Shown here: positions 35,825 to 45,114 of the stretch, in pieces | Numbering within the stretch: the first letter of the stretch is position 1 | Layout: every line of letters starts with the position of its first letter | Source of the DNA: Celeribacter ethanolicus | GTDB lineage: Bacteria > Pseudomonadota > Alphaproteobacteria > Rhodobacterales > Rhodobacteraceae | DNA length: 64,000 bases | Direction: 5' to 3' | Assembly: GCF_001550095.1 (NCBI RefSeq) | Contig: NZ_LRUC01000041.1 | Coordinates: 1 to 64,000, forward strand | Position numbers and translations under genes: made by a program | Notes under the pieces: model-generated | What the model was told of the DNA's origin: nothing | The model's input: only the letters and a program-made list of their open reading frames with translations | Database searches by the model: none

Positions 35825-36235
35825 ATGTCCGTTGAGATGCCTGAACAAAACTCCATCACCGCACCAGAACCGACCGCAGAAACCGCCACCTATTGGGACG
35901 CCGCCGATGAGGGGCGGCTGGTGTTGAAACGCTGCCTCGGCACAGGCAAAGCCTTTCATCCACCGCGCACGATCAGCCCCTTCACCGGTCGGGCCGACAC
36001 CGATTGGATCGAGGCGGAAGGCACAGGAAAAATTTATTCGCTCAGCGTCTCAAGACGTCAGGGGACAGAGCATTGCATCGCCTATATCGAACTCACCGAA
36101 GGCCCGATCATCCTAAGCGCGCTGACCCAGTGCGATCTGTCCAAGGCAGAGATCGGACAACCCGTGCACGTCGTCTTTGAGCCTTGCGCAAACGGCAGAC
36201 GTGTCCCCATGTTCACCACGGTTGCGACCGATTGA
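35825..36235 (+). CDS. DUF35 OB-fold protein, thiolase partner
   Basis: A 136-residue DUF35 (Zn-ribbon plus OB-fold) protein. The usual N-terminal rubredoxin-like zinc ribbon has four Cys; here only one remains (LKRCLGTGKAFHPP) and the second CxxC is replaced by SPFTGRA. The OB-fold follows (WIEAEGTGKIYSLSVSRR). It normally channels acyl-CoA for the partner thiolase. Loss of the zinc ribbon is notable in a zinc-starvation operon. It starts 1 bp after the thiolase stop. Confidence 0.8.
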   Translation: MSVEMPEQNSITAPEPTAETATYWDAADEGRLVLKRCLGTGKAFHPPRTISPFTGRADTDWIEAEGTGKIYSLSVSRRQGTEHCIAYIELTEGPIILSALTQCDLSKAEIGQPVHVVFEPCANGRRVPMFTTVATD

Positions 36236-36261
36236 AACAAGATCACACAGAGGACTATCCT

Positions 36262-36735
36262 ATGCAGATCACCCAAGATGACATCGAAAACGCTCTCATC
36301 ACCTGGGGAGAGGGCAAGATTGCCATCTCGAAAGCTTTCGAAGAGGGCGGTATCGACGCCGCACGCGAGGTGGCCTCCGCCAATCTCGATGAGTACTACG
36401 GCTACAACCTCGGCCCGGTGCTGTTCAAGCCGACGATGACCAGTGGAGCGCAGACGTTTCGTCCGACGAAAGCCGGCGCTTTGGCCTATTTCTGCGGCCA
36501 TTCCGACGAGTACCCGCTCGATAATGGCTTTGCGATCATGGGATGGCGCGCGATGGAGCGGATCACCGCGGCGAGCTTCATTCAGGGCGACGTTGCCATG
36601 TGGATGGGATGGATCAAGCTGACGAACAAGGATGGTTCTGTCACCACTGTCGACAAGAGCTTTGGCTACAAAAAGGATGCGGCCGGCAAGATGCGCATCG
36701 TGCTGCACCATTCGTCTTTGCCCTACCAACCGTAA
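36262..36735 (+). CDS. NTF2-like (SnoaL/CaMKII-AD type) protein
   Basis: A 157-residue protein starting MQITQDDIENALITWGEGKI. The pattern of N-terminal helices, curved beta-sheet and C-terminal IVLHHSSLPYQP is that of the NTF2-like association-domain family. No catalytic residue set is evident. It is 26 bp after the DUF35 gene with AGAGGA before the ATG. Similar genes are found next to COG0523 GTPases in Rhodobacterales (from general knowledge). The role is unknown. Confidence 0.65.
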   Translation: MQITQDDIENALITWGEGKIAISKAFEEGGIDAAREVASANLDEYYGYNLGPVLFKPTMTSGAQTFRPTKAGALAYFCGHSDEYPLDNGFAIMGWRAMERITAASFIQGDVAMWMGWIKLTNKDGSVTTVDKSFGYKKDAAGKMRIVLHHSSLPYQP

Positions 36736-36765
36736 CCTTCCCATATATCAGAAAAGAGTGCCCGG

Positions 36766-37413
36766 ATGTTCCTTGAAATCAGCGACAATCTCACCGATTG
36801 CATCTCGGTCGTCTCCACACCCAAGGGCCTTCTGGGCATTCACGAACCGGCCTGCGCCGCGGCGATCTGGCAACGTGATCCGCTGCCGCGTTTCCAAAAC
36901 TGGATCGAGGCCTTGCCGCCGGAGAAATTGCCGAAAGCGCGGCTGATCTTACGGCCCGATGCAGTCTGTGAAGCGTTGTTGAATGTGGCATGCCAGTGCG
37001 GGACGCCGGAGTGTCCGGAGCGCGACATGCTGATCGAAGATGCCTCTGCGCTGGCGGCGATTTTTGCCAATGTCATGCAGGCCGAATACCTGCGTCTGCG
37101 GCTTGATGTCGTTGACACGAATGCCTGTCGCAAGTTCCACATTGACGCTGTGACTGCCCGGCTGGTCTGCACCTATCGCGGGACAGGCACGCAATACGGT
37201 CTGTCTGAGAATGGCCAAGATCCTGCGGAAATCGTCACGGTGCCAACCGGCGCACCGATTGTCTTGCGGGGGACGCGCTGGCCTGAAACGCCGCTCTCAA
37301 GCCTGTTGCATCGCTCGCCGCCGATTGCCGGAACGGGGGAGACGCGGCTCCTCTTGGTGCTCGACCCTGTGGAGGACCCTGCGGAGGAGGCAGAGGGCGC
37401 CTACCTGCATTGA
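36766..37413 (+). CDS. DUF1826 protein, zinc-cluster associated
   Basis: A 215-residue DUF1826 protein. It has a conserved RKFHIDAVTARLVCTYRGTG segment (His/Asp and Arg residues of an oxygenase-like beta-helix core), GAPIVLRGTRWP, and Cys in CQCGTPECPE. DUF1826 proteins recur beside COG0523 GTPases and Zur sites; the function is unproven, and the H-x-D pattern suggests an Fe(II)/2-oxoglutarate-like fold (inference). It ends the operon that starts at the Zur box. Confidence 0.8.
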   Translation: MFLEISDNLTDCISVVSTPKGLLGIHEPACAAAIWQRDPLPRFQNWIEALPPEKLPKARLILRPDAVCEALLNVACQCGTPECPERDMLIEDASALAAIFANVMQAEYLRLRLDVVDTNACRKFHIDAVTARLVCTYRGTGTQYGLSENGQDPAEIVTVPTGAPIVLRGTRWPETPLSSLLHRSPPIAGTGETRLLLVLDPVEDPAEEAEGAYLH

Positions 37414-37423
37414 GGCGCTGATG

Positions 37424-38440
37424 CTATTCGGACCCCGCCGTCGCAAACCGGGCGCGATAGTCGCGCGGTGACAGGGAAAAGCGGCGGCGAAAGGCTTTGC
37501 GCATCTGCTCGTCCGACTGAAACCCGGCCTTATACGCCACGCTTTTCAGTGGCAGGTCGGTATCGAGCAGCAAGGCCTTGGCGCGGTCACAGCGCAGGCC
37601 TTCCAGCATGGTCATCGGTGAGGCGCCGAATTCCGACGTGAACGCCCGCGACAGGCTGCGCACGCTCATGCCCTGCGCGCTGGCAATTTCGTCCAGTGTC
37701 AGGGGATGATCCAGACGCTCACTTATCCAGTTCAACACGTCGCTCATCCTGCTTGTCCCCGACATTTGCCCGGCCAGCAATGTGCTGAACTGAGATTGCC
37801 CGCCCGGTCGTTTGAGGTACATCACCATGTCGCGCGCCACGGCCAGGGCGATGTCGCGCCCGTAGTCCTGTTCGACAAAAGCCAGGGTCAGGTCAATCGC
37901 CGCCGTCACACCGGCGGAGGTCCAGAAATTGCCCGCCTGCACAAAGATCGCATCGGGGTCCACTTGCAGCTTTGGAAAGCGTTGGCGCAGCCTGTCGGCA
38001 TAGTTCCAATGGGTCGCGGCACTCTGGCCCTCCAAAAGACCGGCCTCGGCCAGAAAGAAAGAGCCGGTGCATAAGGCCGCGCAGCGCGTGACGTCGCGCC
38101 CATTTTCGCGGCACCACGCCACCAGCCTGTCTTCATTGCGCAGCACCTCTTCGATCTTGGCCGCGCCTGCGATCAGGACCGTTTCTGGGGTGCCGAGGTC
38201 GTCGAGGGCGACCGTGGCGCCCAGCGTCATCAGAGTGTCGGAGGGGATCGGACCAGCGGTAGGGGCCGCGATGGTGACGTCATAGCCGCCCGTATACCCG
38301 GCGGCGGCAAGATGCTGCGACGCATAGCTTAGTACGCTCAGCGGGCCTGTTGCCTCCAAGGTCTTGAAGCCGGGGTAAACAATCAGTGTCACCTGTCGTC
38401 GCTGGTTCATCCCGGGGGCAAGGTCGTGATCTGTCGGCAT
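37424..38440 (-). CDS. GlxA-family AraC transcriptional regulator
   Basis: A 338-residue regulator with an N-terminal DJ-1/PfpI-like domain (about 15-195; [36 protein letters not shown]) and a C-terminal AraC HTH pair (about 235-335; [40 protein letters not shown]). It is divergent from adhC (128 bp gap) and may regulate it. The ATG at 38440 or an internal ATG at 38410 are both possible. Confidence 0.88.
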   Translation of the reverse strand: MPTDHDLAPGMNQRRQVTLIVYPGFKTLEATGPLSVLSYASQHLAAAGYTGGYDVTIAAPTAGPIPSDTLMTLGATVALDDLGTPETVLIAGAAKIEEVLRNEDRLVAWCRENGRDVTRCAALCTGSFFLAEAGLLEGQSAATHWNYADRLRQRFPKLQVDPDAIFVQAGNFWTSAGVTAAIDLTLAFVEQDYGRDIALAVARDMVMYLKRPGGQSQFSTLLAGQMSGTSRMSDVLNWISERLDHPLTLDEIASAQGMSVRSLSRAFTSEFGASPMTMLEGLRCDRAKALLLDTDLPLKSVAYKAGFQSDEQMRKAFRRRFSLSPRDYRARFATAGSE

Positions 38441-38520
38441 CGTGTCGTGGTTCCCCGGATGTGGCCAGTACGGCCCGGTGTTTGGCCAAATGGGCGGGGT
38501 CAGATCGCTGGACCGCCCGA

Positions 38521-38535
38521 GGTGATACTATAACA
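38521..38535. promoter_or_regulatory. Second Zur-like box, upstream of adhC
   Basis: GGTGATACTATAACA matches TGTTATAnTATAACA at 12 of 14 defined positions, with a complete right half (TATAACA). The wider 21-bp element from 38518 is partly symmetrical. It sits 33 bp before the adhC ATG. Confidence 0.5.
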
Positions 38536-38568
38536 TCTCTGGATCACAGATTAACAGAGAGAACAGCC

Positions 38569-39732
38569 ATGAAAATCCGCGCTGCCGTTGCTTGGGAAGC
38601 CAACCGTCCGCTCGAAATCGAAGAGATCGACCTGGACGGTCCCAAGGAAGGCGAAGTCCTCATCCGCATCGTCACCACCAGCCTGTGCCACACCGATATG
38701 TTCACCCTGTCGGGCGCCGATCCCGAGGGTCTGTTCCCGGCGGTGCTGGGCCATGAGGCCGTCGGCATTGTCGAAGAGCTTGGGCCGGGTGTCACCTCGG
38801 TGAAACCGGGCGATCACGTCATCCCGCTTTACACGCCGGAAGACCCGAACTGTCCCTATATCAAATCCGGCAAAACCAACCTCTGTCAGACCATCCGCAA
38901 GACCCAGGGCCAGGGCGTCATGCCCGATGGCACCTCGCGATTCAGCTATAAGGGCAAGATGATCCATCACTATATGGGCACCTCGACCTTCGCCGAATAC
39001 ACGGTTTTGCCGGAGATTGCGCTTGCGAAAATCTCGAAAGAGGCGCCGCTTGCGAAGGCTTCGGTCATGGGCTGTGCGATCCCGACGGGCATGGGTGCGG
39101 TGCGCAACACCGCCAAGGTCGAAGCCGGGGCGACGGTCGCCGTTTTCGGTCTGGGGGCTGTGGGCATGGCCGTCATTCAGGGCGCCAAGATGCAAGGCGC
39201 GTCGCGCATCATCGGCATCGACACCAACCCGAACAAATTCGAATTGGCCCGCAGCCTCGGCGCGACCGAATGCATCAACCCCGCGGATTTCTCCAAGCCG
39301 ATTCAGGACATCATCGTCGAGATGACCGATGGCGGCGTGGATTATTCCTTTGAGTGCATCGGCAACGTCAATGTCATGCGTTCGGCGCTGGAATGCTGTC
39401 ACAAGGGCTGGGGCGAATGCACGGTGATCGGCGTTGCCGGTGCCGGTGAGGAAATCGCCACCCGTCCGTTCCAGCTTGTCACCGGTCGGGTCTGGCGCGG
39501 GTCGGCCTTTGGCGGCGTCCTGGGGCGGAGCCAGTTGCCAGGGATGGTCGATGAATGGCTGCGTGGCGATTTCGATGTCGATCCCTACATCACCCACAAT
39601 ATGACCCATGACCAGATCAACACGGCCTTCGATCTCTTGCATGCCGGGAAGTCGATCCGCTCCGTGATTCACTTCCAACCGGGGGAAACGATGCTGGTCA
39701 ATGATTTGCCGGGTGTCATTGTGCCTGCGTGA
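38569..39732 (+). CDS. adhC: Class III alcohol dehydrogenase / S-(hydroxymethyl)glutathione dehydrogenase, degenerate structural zinc site
   Basis: A 387-residue class III ADH that oxidises the glutathione-formaldehyde adduct. Catalytic zinc ligands are present: SLCHTD, LGHEAVG and VMGCAI; the NAD fold shows [15 protein letters not shown]. The structural-zinc lobe normally has four Cys (C-x2-C-x2-C-x7-C); here it reads [17 protein letters not shown], keeping only the second and fourth, with the first now Asp and the third Ile. About ten extra C-terminal residues are present. It lies behind a Zur-like site. It could be a low-zinc variant of FrmA. Confidence 0.9.
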   Translation: MKIRAAVAWEANRPLEIEEIDLDGPKEGEVLIRIVTTSLCHTDMFTLSGADPEGLFPAVLGHEAVGIVEELGPGVTSVKPGDHVIPLYTPEDPNCPYIKSGKTNLCQTIRKTQGQGVMPDGTSRFSYKGKMIHHYMGTSTFAEYTVLPEIALAKISKEAPLAKASVMGCAIPTGMGAVRNTAKVEAGATVAVFGLGAVGMAVIQGAKMQGASRIIGIDTNPNKFELARSLGATECINPADFSKPIQDIIVEMTDGGVDYSFECIGNVNVMRSALECCHKGWGECTVIGVAGAGEEIATRPFQLVTGRVWRGSAFGGVLGRSQLPGMVDEWLRGDFDVDPYITHNMTHDQINTAFDLLHAGKSIRSVIHFQPGETMLVNDLPGVIVPA

Positions 39733-39740
39733 TCTGGTCT

Positions 39741-39773
39741 GCGAAAAGCCCGAAATTATAGCGGGCCTTTCGC
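39741..39773 (+). terminator. Terminator-like hairpin after adhC
   Basis: GCGAAAAGCCCG (39741-39752) pairs with CGGGCCTTTCGC (39762-39773) around an AAATTATAG loop, with one unpaired base on the 5' side. There is no long T-run. From 39774 to 40131 no gene is supported. Confidence 0.55.
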
Positions 39774-40131
39774 ATCAGATATAGATGAGGCACGTCAACG
39801 CTTGATATATTGCATTGCGGGCCACTTTAGTCGAGATCACACGTAGGGATGTCCCGACGAGGGTTATCATGCTGCCCAACAAGCACCTCAATCTGCCGCA
39901 TGATCGGGGCTTTCGTGCTACTGACACGCCGTTCCCTTCAACTGTGACAATCTCCTTTGGATTGTGCGGTTTTGTAGTTATCTTGGCTCTCCGTTTACCT
40001 CATCAGTACGCTGGACAATTTTTGTGGGAGAGGACCAGTTTTGCCGGTGAGAATTGGTCTGAGGGCAGTATCAGGTTTGTCACGGGAGGGATGGGTGGCT
40101 ATGTTCCTCTGATGATATTATCGTCTGATCC

Positions 40132-40821
40132 GACCCGCCTGAAAGGGCATCGCTTTCCCCGCAGCGTCATCGGCTATGCGGTTTGGCTATACCATCGTTT
40201 TGCGCTCAGCCTGCGCGACGTAGAGGACGTTTTGGCTGAGCGTGGGATCAGCGTCAGCCATGAAACCATCCGGGTCTGGTGCCAGCGGTTTGGGCCTCAG
40301 TTTGCTGCGGCGATCCGGCGGGATCGGCCCAGCCCGACCGATAAATGGCATATGGATTAAATGGTCATTTCCATCGGCGGTCAGAAGCACTGGCTGTAGC
40401 GCGCGGTTGATGCCAACGGCGATACCATTGAAATCCTTGTACAAAGCCGCCGAAATAGTCGTGCTGCGACGCGTTTTATGAGGAAGCTGATGAAACGCTG
40501 GGACGCTCCCCGGGTGATCGTGACTGACAAGCTGCGCAGTTATGGCGTGGCAATCCGGAACCTTTGCCCCGGGATCGATCATCGCAGCCACAAGCGTTTG
40601 AATAACCGATGCGCGGTTTCACATCGCCATACACGACGACAAGAGAAGGTCATGGGGCGTTCAAATCCCCTCGGCAGGCGCAAATGTTCCTGTCGGTTCT
40701 CGACCAGACCGCCGCGCTCTTTCGTCCTAAACGCCACCGCCTTTCTGCAATTTCATACCGTCACGCCAGGGCTGATGCGTTCGGCCTCTGGGCCGGTATG
40801 ACCGAAGCTATAGCTCCTTGA
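40132..40821 (+). pseudogene. IS6-family transposase, second dead copy
   Basis: Blocks in order: LKGHRFPRSVIGYAVWLYHR, LSLRDVEDVLAERGISVSHE, RVWCQRFGPQFAAAIRRDRP, then WHMD followed by TAA (replacing the conserved Glu), a TAG in place of Trp (40398), IEILVQSRRNSRAATRFMRK, then frame changes before SPRQAQMFLSVLDQTAALFR and GMTEAIAP. Two nonsense codons and frameshifts make it inactive. It is related to, but distinct from, the copy at 9970. From 40822 to 41245 only decayed sequence is seen. Confidence 0.85.
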
Positions 40822-41245
40822 GAGAGTGGCAGCACCGTTATCACTCCAAGTTCAAACAACATGACAATGCCGCAGAAATTGTTCTGCGGGCAGGGAAGAT
40901 GGCTGTGCTCGGCATTGTTGCGGGGCGGTCATTTCGGATTGACGGTTCGCACGACCTCGTCAGGGTTCTCTTGGTCATCCCAGCCGCCCCGATTGCCGCG
41001 AAGCGGATCGGCTTGGATCTTAACGTCAGGTCTTGAAAATCATAAGGAGAGGTAACGCTAAGAAGGTTAGCATTCTGGACGATTTCGACGACACGTTCAG
41101 ACATCTACTGAGTTTCCGGATGCTCGACGGGCATGATGCCACCTATGAGCGGAGCGGTTTGCAGATGAGGCCGTTCTTGCGCGCAAGGTGTAAGAGGCGG
41201 ATGCCCTCGTGCTCTTTCGCGACCGCACACCGATCACGGCGTCGC

Positions 41246-42151
41246 TCATCCGGTTTGGTGAATGGTCTCGACGATCTTGCTACGCACCCATTTGTGCATG
41301 TCGGAGGTCTGCGTGCGGGCGGTCCAGACCATCTGAATTGCGACGGTCGATCTGACGGGGCATGGCGTCACGTAGAGGCCGTCGCCAAATTGACGAGAGA
41401 GGCGTTCCGGCACCGTCGCGATCAGTTCTGTTCCCGCGATGAGATTTTGAATGCCTGCGGGGCTCGGCGTACGAATGGCGATGGAGAGGGTGTGTCCCGC
41501 GTCTTCGAGAAATTGCATGTAGCGCGATTTCCAGTGGCCGCCGTAGGTGATGTAGACATGCTCCAACGCGAGATAATCCGTCAGCGTCAAATTCCTTTGC
41601 GTGGCGGGATGGGCTGGGTCCATCACGCAAACATAGGGGTCCTCGTAGAGTGTGCGCGTATAAAAGGCGGCACCAAGCTGAACGAAGGGGCCGATCAACA
41701 CATCGGCCTCCATCCGCAAGAGCTTGTCATGCCCGATATAGGAGGCGTCGATGATTTCGATTTTCATCTGCGGGGCTTCGGCTCGGATCGCGTGGGCGAG
41801 ATGGGGAATGATCAAGGCCCGTTCGTAATAGTTGCATGCGATCGAAATCGTTTCGCGGCTGTTTTCCGGGTCGAACCCGCGTTCCGTCGTCAAGTGGGCA
41901 AAGCGCACCAAAAGCTCCTGAGCCTCCGTGACCACCTCTTCGCAGCGCGCCGTGGCGATCAGTTTGCGCGCCTCCCGCACGAAAAGCGGATCATCGAACA
42001 CGCCTCTGAGCTTGTCGATGGTATAGCTGACAACCGATTGATTCATATTGAGATCTTCGGCGGCACGGGTGAAAGACCCGAAGCGGTAGACACGGACTAA
42101 CACCTCGAGGGCGCGGAAATCCGTGGCGAGACTATCGATTGTTTTAGGCAC
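41246..42151 (-). CDS. LysR-family regulator
   Basis: A 301-residue LysR protein: HTH at about 10-68 (RFGSFTRAAEDLNMNQSVVS, YTIDKLRGVFDDPLFVREAR) and a substrate-binding domain from about 95 (ISIACNYYERALIIPHLAHA). It is of the NodD/PcaQ-like broad type without a diagnostic effector motif. It is divergent from the first P450 gene (138-bp gap), which is its likely target. A weak GTTTAA...GTGCACT element at 42249-42265 in that gap vaguely resembles the MarR sites nearby. Confidence 0.88.
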   Translation of the reverse strand: MPKTIDSLATDFRALEVLVRVYRFGSFTRAAEDLNMNQSVVSYTIDKLRGVFDDPLFVREARKLIATARCEEVVTEAQELLVRFAHLTTERGFDPENSRETISIACNYYERALIIPHLAHAIRAEAPQMKIEIIDASYIGHDKLLRMEADVLIGPFVQLGAAFYTRTLYEDPYVCVMDPAHPATQRNLTLTDYLALEHVYITYGGHWKSRYMQFLEDAGHTLSIAIRTPSPAGIQNLIAGTELIATVPERLSRQFGDGLYVTPCPVRSTVAIQMVWTARTQTSDMHKWVRSKIVETIHQTG

Positions 42152-42289
42152 CTAGGTTGTCTTTCATTGGCGCGGCTTCATCTGTTTGCGATCTACTTTT
42201 CAGATGTCTTATATCTATTCTATCGGGTTGCTGGATGAAAGCCTGATCGTTTAACTGGGTGCACTACAGCTTTGGGAGGAGACCTGTAG

Positions 42290-43468
42290 ATGCTCGATTT
42301 GCCAATCAATGAGGCGGTCACATTGGCCGACCTCACACGGGACCCCTATCCGATTTACAAACGGATGCGCGCCGAGACGCCTGTCGTGCGCATGGCGCAG
42401 ACCAACCGGATTCTCGTGACCCGCGCCGAACATACCAAATGGATCAAGGAAACGCCGGAGATTTTTAGCTCCGACGATCCGACCACGCCGATGAAACCGG
42501 CGTTTCAGGCCCAGACATTGATGCGGAAAGACGGGGCGGAGCACCGCGCCGAACGCATGGCGATGCAGCCCGCCTTTTCGCCGAAAGTGATCCGCACCGA
42601 CTGGGCCGATCTCTACACCCGTCTGGCCGAGGACTATGTCTCGCGCCTGCCGCGTGGCGAAACTGTCGATCTGTTCCGCGACCTTTGCGGCCCCATCGCA
42701 GCGCGCATCCTCGCGCATATGCTTGGGCTTGATGAGGCAAGTGACGAGGACATGCAGCGCTGGTCCCAGACCCTGATCGATGGCGCCGGAAACTTCGGCT
42801 ATGACCCGAAGCTCTTCGAGCTGTCAGATGCGGCAAATGCTGAGATGAACGCTTTGTTTGACAGCCTGATTTCGCGCCATCGCGCCGAGCCGAACAATTC
42901 GGCCTTTTCCACCATGCTCAACGCCAGAAATCCGATCCCAATGAGTCAGGTCTACGCCAACCTCAAGATTGCCATCGGCGGTGGCATCAATGAGCCGCGC
43001 GATGCGCTGGCGACGATTGTCTATGGGCTTTTGACCAACCCCGACCAATTCGAGGAGGTCAAACGCCAGGCCCTCTGGGAAGATGCTTTCGAGGAAGGGG
43101 TGCGCTGGGTCGCGCCGATTCAGGTCTCCGGGCGCCGCACCACACAGGAAGTGCAGATCGGCGATGTTTTCGTCGGGCCGGGTGAGGCGGTGATGACGAT
43201 TCAGGCGTCGGCCAACCGCGACGAGACGATCTATGGCGAGGATGGCGAACTGTTCAACATCTTCCGCGACAAGCATCCGCATCAGGCCTTTGGCAGCGGT
43301 CCGCACCATTGCGCGGGCGCTCAGGTCGCGCGTCGGACCCTGGGGCAGATCATGCTGCCGCTGCTGTTCGACCGCTTTCCCAACATGACACTCGACGATC
43401 CGGCAAAGGTGATCTGGAGCGGCTTCGGTTTTCGTGGCCCGCTCAACCTTCCGGTGACATTGAACTGA
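42290..43468 (+). CDS. Cytochrome P450 (bacterial class I), I-helix NEPRD variant
   Basis: A 392-residue soluble P450. The heme loop is FGSGPHHCAGAQVARR (Cys ligand), the ExxR motif is EEGVRW, and the I-helix reads GGGINEPRDALATI, lacking the usual acid-Thr pair and instead resembling the QEP/NEP type seen in guaiacol O-demethylase GcoA. The C-terminus (WSGFGFRGPLNLPVTL) also resembles GcoA. It is followed 12 bp later by a ferredoxin reductase, so the electron chain is local. An O-dealkylation role is plausible but not shown. Confidence 0.9.
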   Translation: MLDLPINEAVTLADLTRDPYPIYKRMRAETPVVRMAQTNRILVTRAEHTKWIKETPEIFSSDDPTTPMKPAFQAQTLMRKDGAEHRAERMAMQPAFSPKVIRTDWADLYTRLAEDYVSRLPRGETVDLFRDLCGPIAARILAHMLGLDEASDEDMQRWSQTLIDGAGNFGYDPKLFELSDAANAEMNALFDSLISRHRAEPNNSAFSTMLNARNPIPMSQVYANLKIAIGGGINEPRDALATIVYGLLTNPDQFEEVKRQALWEDAFEEGVRWVAPIQVSGRRTTQEVQIGDVFVGPGEAVMTIQASANRDETIYGEDGELFNIFRDKHPHQAFGSGPHHCAGAQVARRTLGQIMLPLLFDRFPNMTLDDPAKVIWSGFGFRGPLNLPVTLN

Positions 43469-43480
43469 GGCCGTAGGAAG

Positions 43481-44659
43481 ATGGACCAGATGCACAAATC
43501 CGATCAGATCGTGATCATCGGCGCAGGGCAGGGCGGGCTACAGGCCGCTGCCTCCTTGCGGCAGGAGGGCTATGAAGGGCGCATCGTCCTGATCGGAGAG
43601 GAAATCGCCGCGCCCTATCAACGCCCGCCACTGTCCAAGGCCTACCTCAAGACGGGCGACGCGAGCCGTCTCGCGCTGCGGCCCGATAGCTTTTACGAGA
43701 CGAACGGGATTGAGCTGCATCTCGGACTGCGGGTCGAGGCGATTGACCGAGCCGCACAACGTGTCCGCGCCAGATCGCAGGACATTCCCTATGATCATCT
43801 CATTCTTGCCACCGGCACCCGCACCATGCGCCCGCCGATCCCCGGTCTGACCCGCGCGCGGGATTTGCGGACCTTGTCCGATGCGCTGGCGCTGCGCAAG
43901 GCCCTGCCGAAAGCGGAACGGGTCGGCGTGATCGGCGGTGGCTTCATCGGCCTCGAATTCGCAGCCGTGGCGCGTGAACTTGGCTATGAGGTGACGGTTG
44001 CCGAGGCGGGACCCCGCCTGATGGGGCGCGCGGTGTCACCTGTGATGTCCGACCGTTTTGCCGCGAAACATCGCGAGATGGGGGTCGAGGTCCTCTTGGC
44101 CGATCCGGTGAGCGCGGGGACGGAAAGCGGCTTTGCTCTGGCCAGCGGTCGTGAGGTCGCGGCGGATTTCATCCTGCTGGCCGCCGGTGTCGTGCCGAAT
44201 GCGGAACTGGCATCTGAGGCGGGGTTGCCGGTGCAAAACGGGATCGTGGTTGATTCCCGCCTTGTGACGGCGGACCCCGCGATTTCCGCACTTGGTGACT
44301 GCGCGTCTTTCCCCGATCCGAACAGCGACCAACACGTGCGGCTCGAAAGCGTTCAGGCGGCAACGGATCACGCGCGGCTGATCGCGAAACGGATCGCAAA
44401 AGGGGATGACAGCCCCTATCGCGCGGTGCCGTGGTTCTGGTCCGATCAGGCCGATTGGAAGCTTCAGATCGCCGGGCTGGCCGCGCCGACGGACGCCTGC
44501 GAGGCTCTGCCGGATGGCACTGTCCTGCGTCTGGACGGTGACCATGTGACAGCGGTTGAAACCGTCAACGCCGCAAAAACCCACATGAAAGCACGCAAGC
44601 TGATGGGGCAGGGCGAACGTCTTCGCCGCGAGGATTTCCTGCCGCTGGCAACCCAGTAG
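43481..44659 (+). CDS. FAD/NAD-dependent ferredoxin reductase
   Basis: A 392-residue putidaredoxin-reductase-like flavoprotein: N-terminal FAD fold VIIGAGQGGLQAAASL (about 12-27), the ATGTRT motif, NADH-binding GVIGGGFIGLEFAAVA, and a C-terminal reductase domain (about 320-390; VPWFWSDQADWKLQIAG). It passes electrons from NADH to the 2Fe-2S ferredoxin at 44786. It is co-transcribed with the P450 at 42290. Confidence 0.92.
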   Translation: MDQMHKSDQIVIIGAGQGGLQAAASLRQEGYEGRIVLIGEEIAAPYQRPPLSKAYLKTGDASRLALRPDSFYETNGIELHLGLRVEAIDRAAQRVRARSQDIPYDHLILATGTRTMRPPIPGLTRARDLRTLSDALALRKALPKAERVGVIGGGFIGLEFAAVARELGYEVTVAEAGPRLMGRAVSPVMSDRFAAKHREMGVEVLLADPVSAGTESGFALASGREVAADFILLAAGVVPNAELASEAGLPVQNGIVVDSRLVTADPAISALGDCASFPDPNSDQHVRLESVQAATDHARLIAKRIAKGDDSPYRAVPWFWSDQADWKLQIAGLAAPTDACEALPDGTVLRLDGDHVTAVETVNAAKTHMKARKLMGQGERLRREDFLPLATQ

Positions 44660-44732
44660 GTCCCGCTTCACCCGTGGGCTGGATGGCTGCACGACCCGAA
44701 ACTACAGGACAGGGGCCGTCTCCCATCCGATA

Positions 44733-44748
44733 AGTTGCAAATTAAACA
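44733..44748. promoter_or_regulatory. MarR-type operator, site A (ferredoxin promoter)
   Basis: AGTTGCAAATTAAACA, 38 bp before the ferredoxin ATG. It shares AGTTGCAnnTTAAAC with site C (47432-47447) and nearly matches site B (45657-45672). Confidence 0.6.
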
Positions 44749-44785
44749 GATTGATATATAAATCTAGAAAACGGAGGAGTTTAAG

Positions 44786-45109
44786 ATGGTCAAACTCATC
44801 TTTGAAAACGCACAAGGTTCGCGACAGATCGTCGATGCGCGGGTAGGCGACAACATCATGTTCACAGCGGTGAGCAACGGCATCGCGGAAGTGGTGGGGG
44901 AATGTGGCGGCGCCGCGATGTGCGCGACCTGCCATGTCTACCTCTCCCCGGAGCTGGCCGAGATTGCCGACCCGAAACAAGAGATCGAAACCGAGATGCT
45001 CGATTGCGCCGCCGCCGAGGTGACGGATTTCAGCCGCCTGGGGTGTCAGGTTCAGATCACTGCCGAAATGGAAGGTATGGTCGTCCACCTGCCCGAAAGT
45101 CAGGTGTAA
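44786..45109 (+). CDS. 2Fe-2S ferredoxin (adrenodoxin/putidaredoxin type)
   Basis: A 107-residue ferredoxin with the Cys set of the P450-linked family: GECGGAAMCATCHVYL (C-x5-C-x2-C) and the fourth Cys in RLGCQVQI. It ends in an acidic adrenodoxin-like tail region. It would shuttle electrons from the reductase at 43481 to one or both P450s. It has its own promoter with site A. AACGGAGGAG precedes the ATG. Convergent with the MarR gene (5 bp gap). Confidence 0.93.
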   Translation: MVKLIFENAQGSRQIVDARVGDNIMFTAVSNGIAEVVGECGGAAMCATCHVYLSPELAEIADPKQEIETEMLDCAAAEVTDFSRLGCQVQITAEMEGMVVHLPESQV

Positions 45110-45114
45110 CCGGA

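Noticed and set aside
39815-40131. N-terminal part of an open frame before the second IS6 remnant
   Set aside because: No transposase homology before about 40132 and no ribosome-binding site; treated as non-coding.
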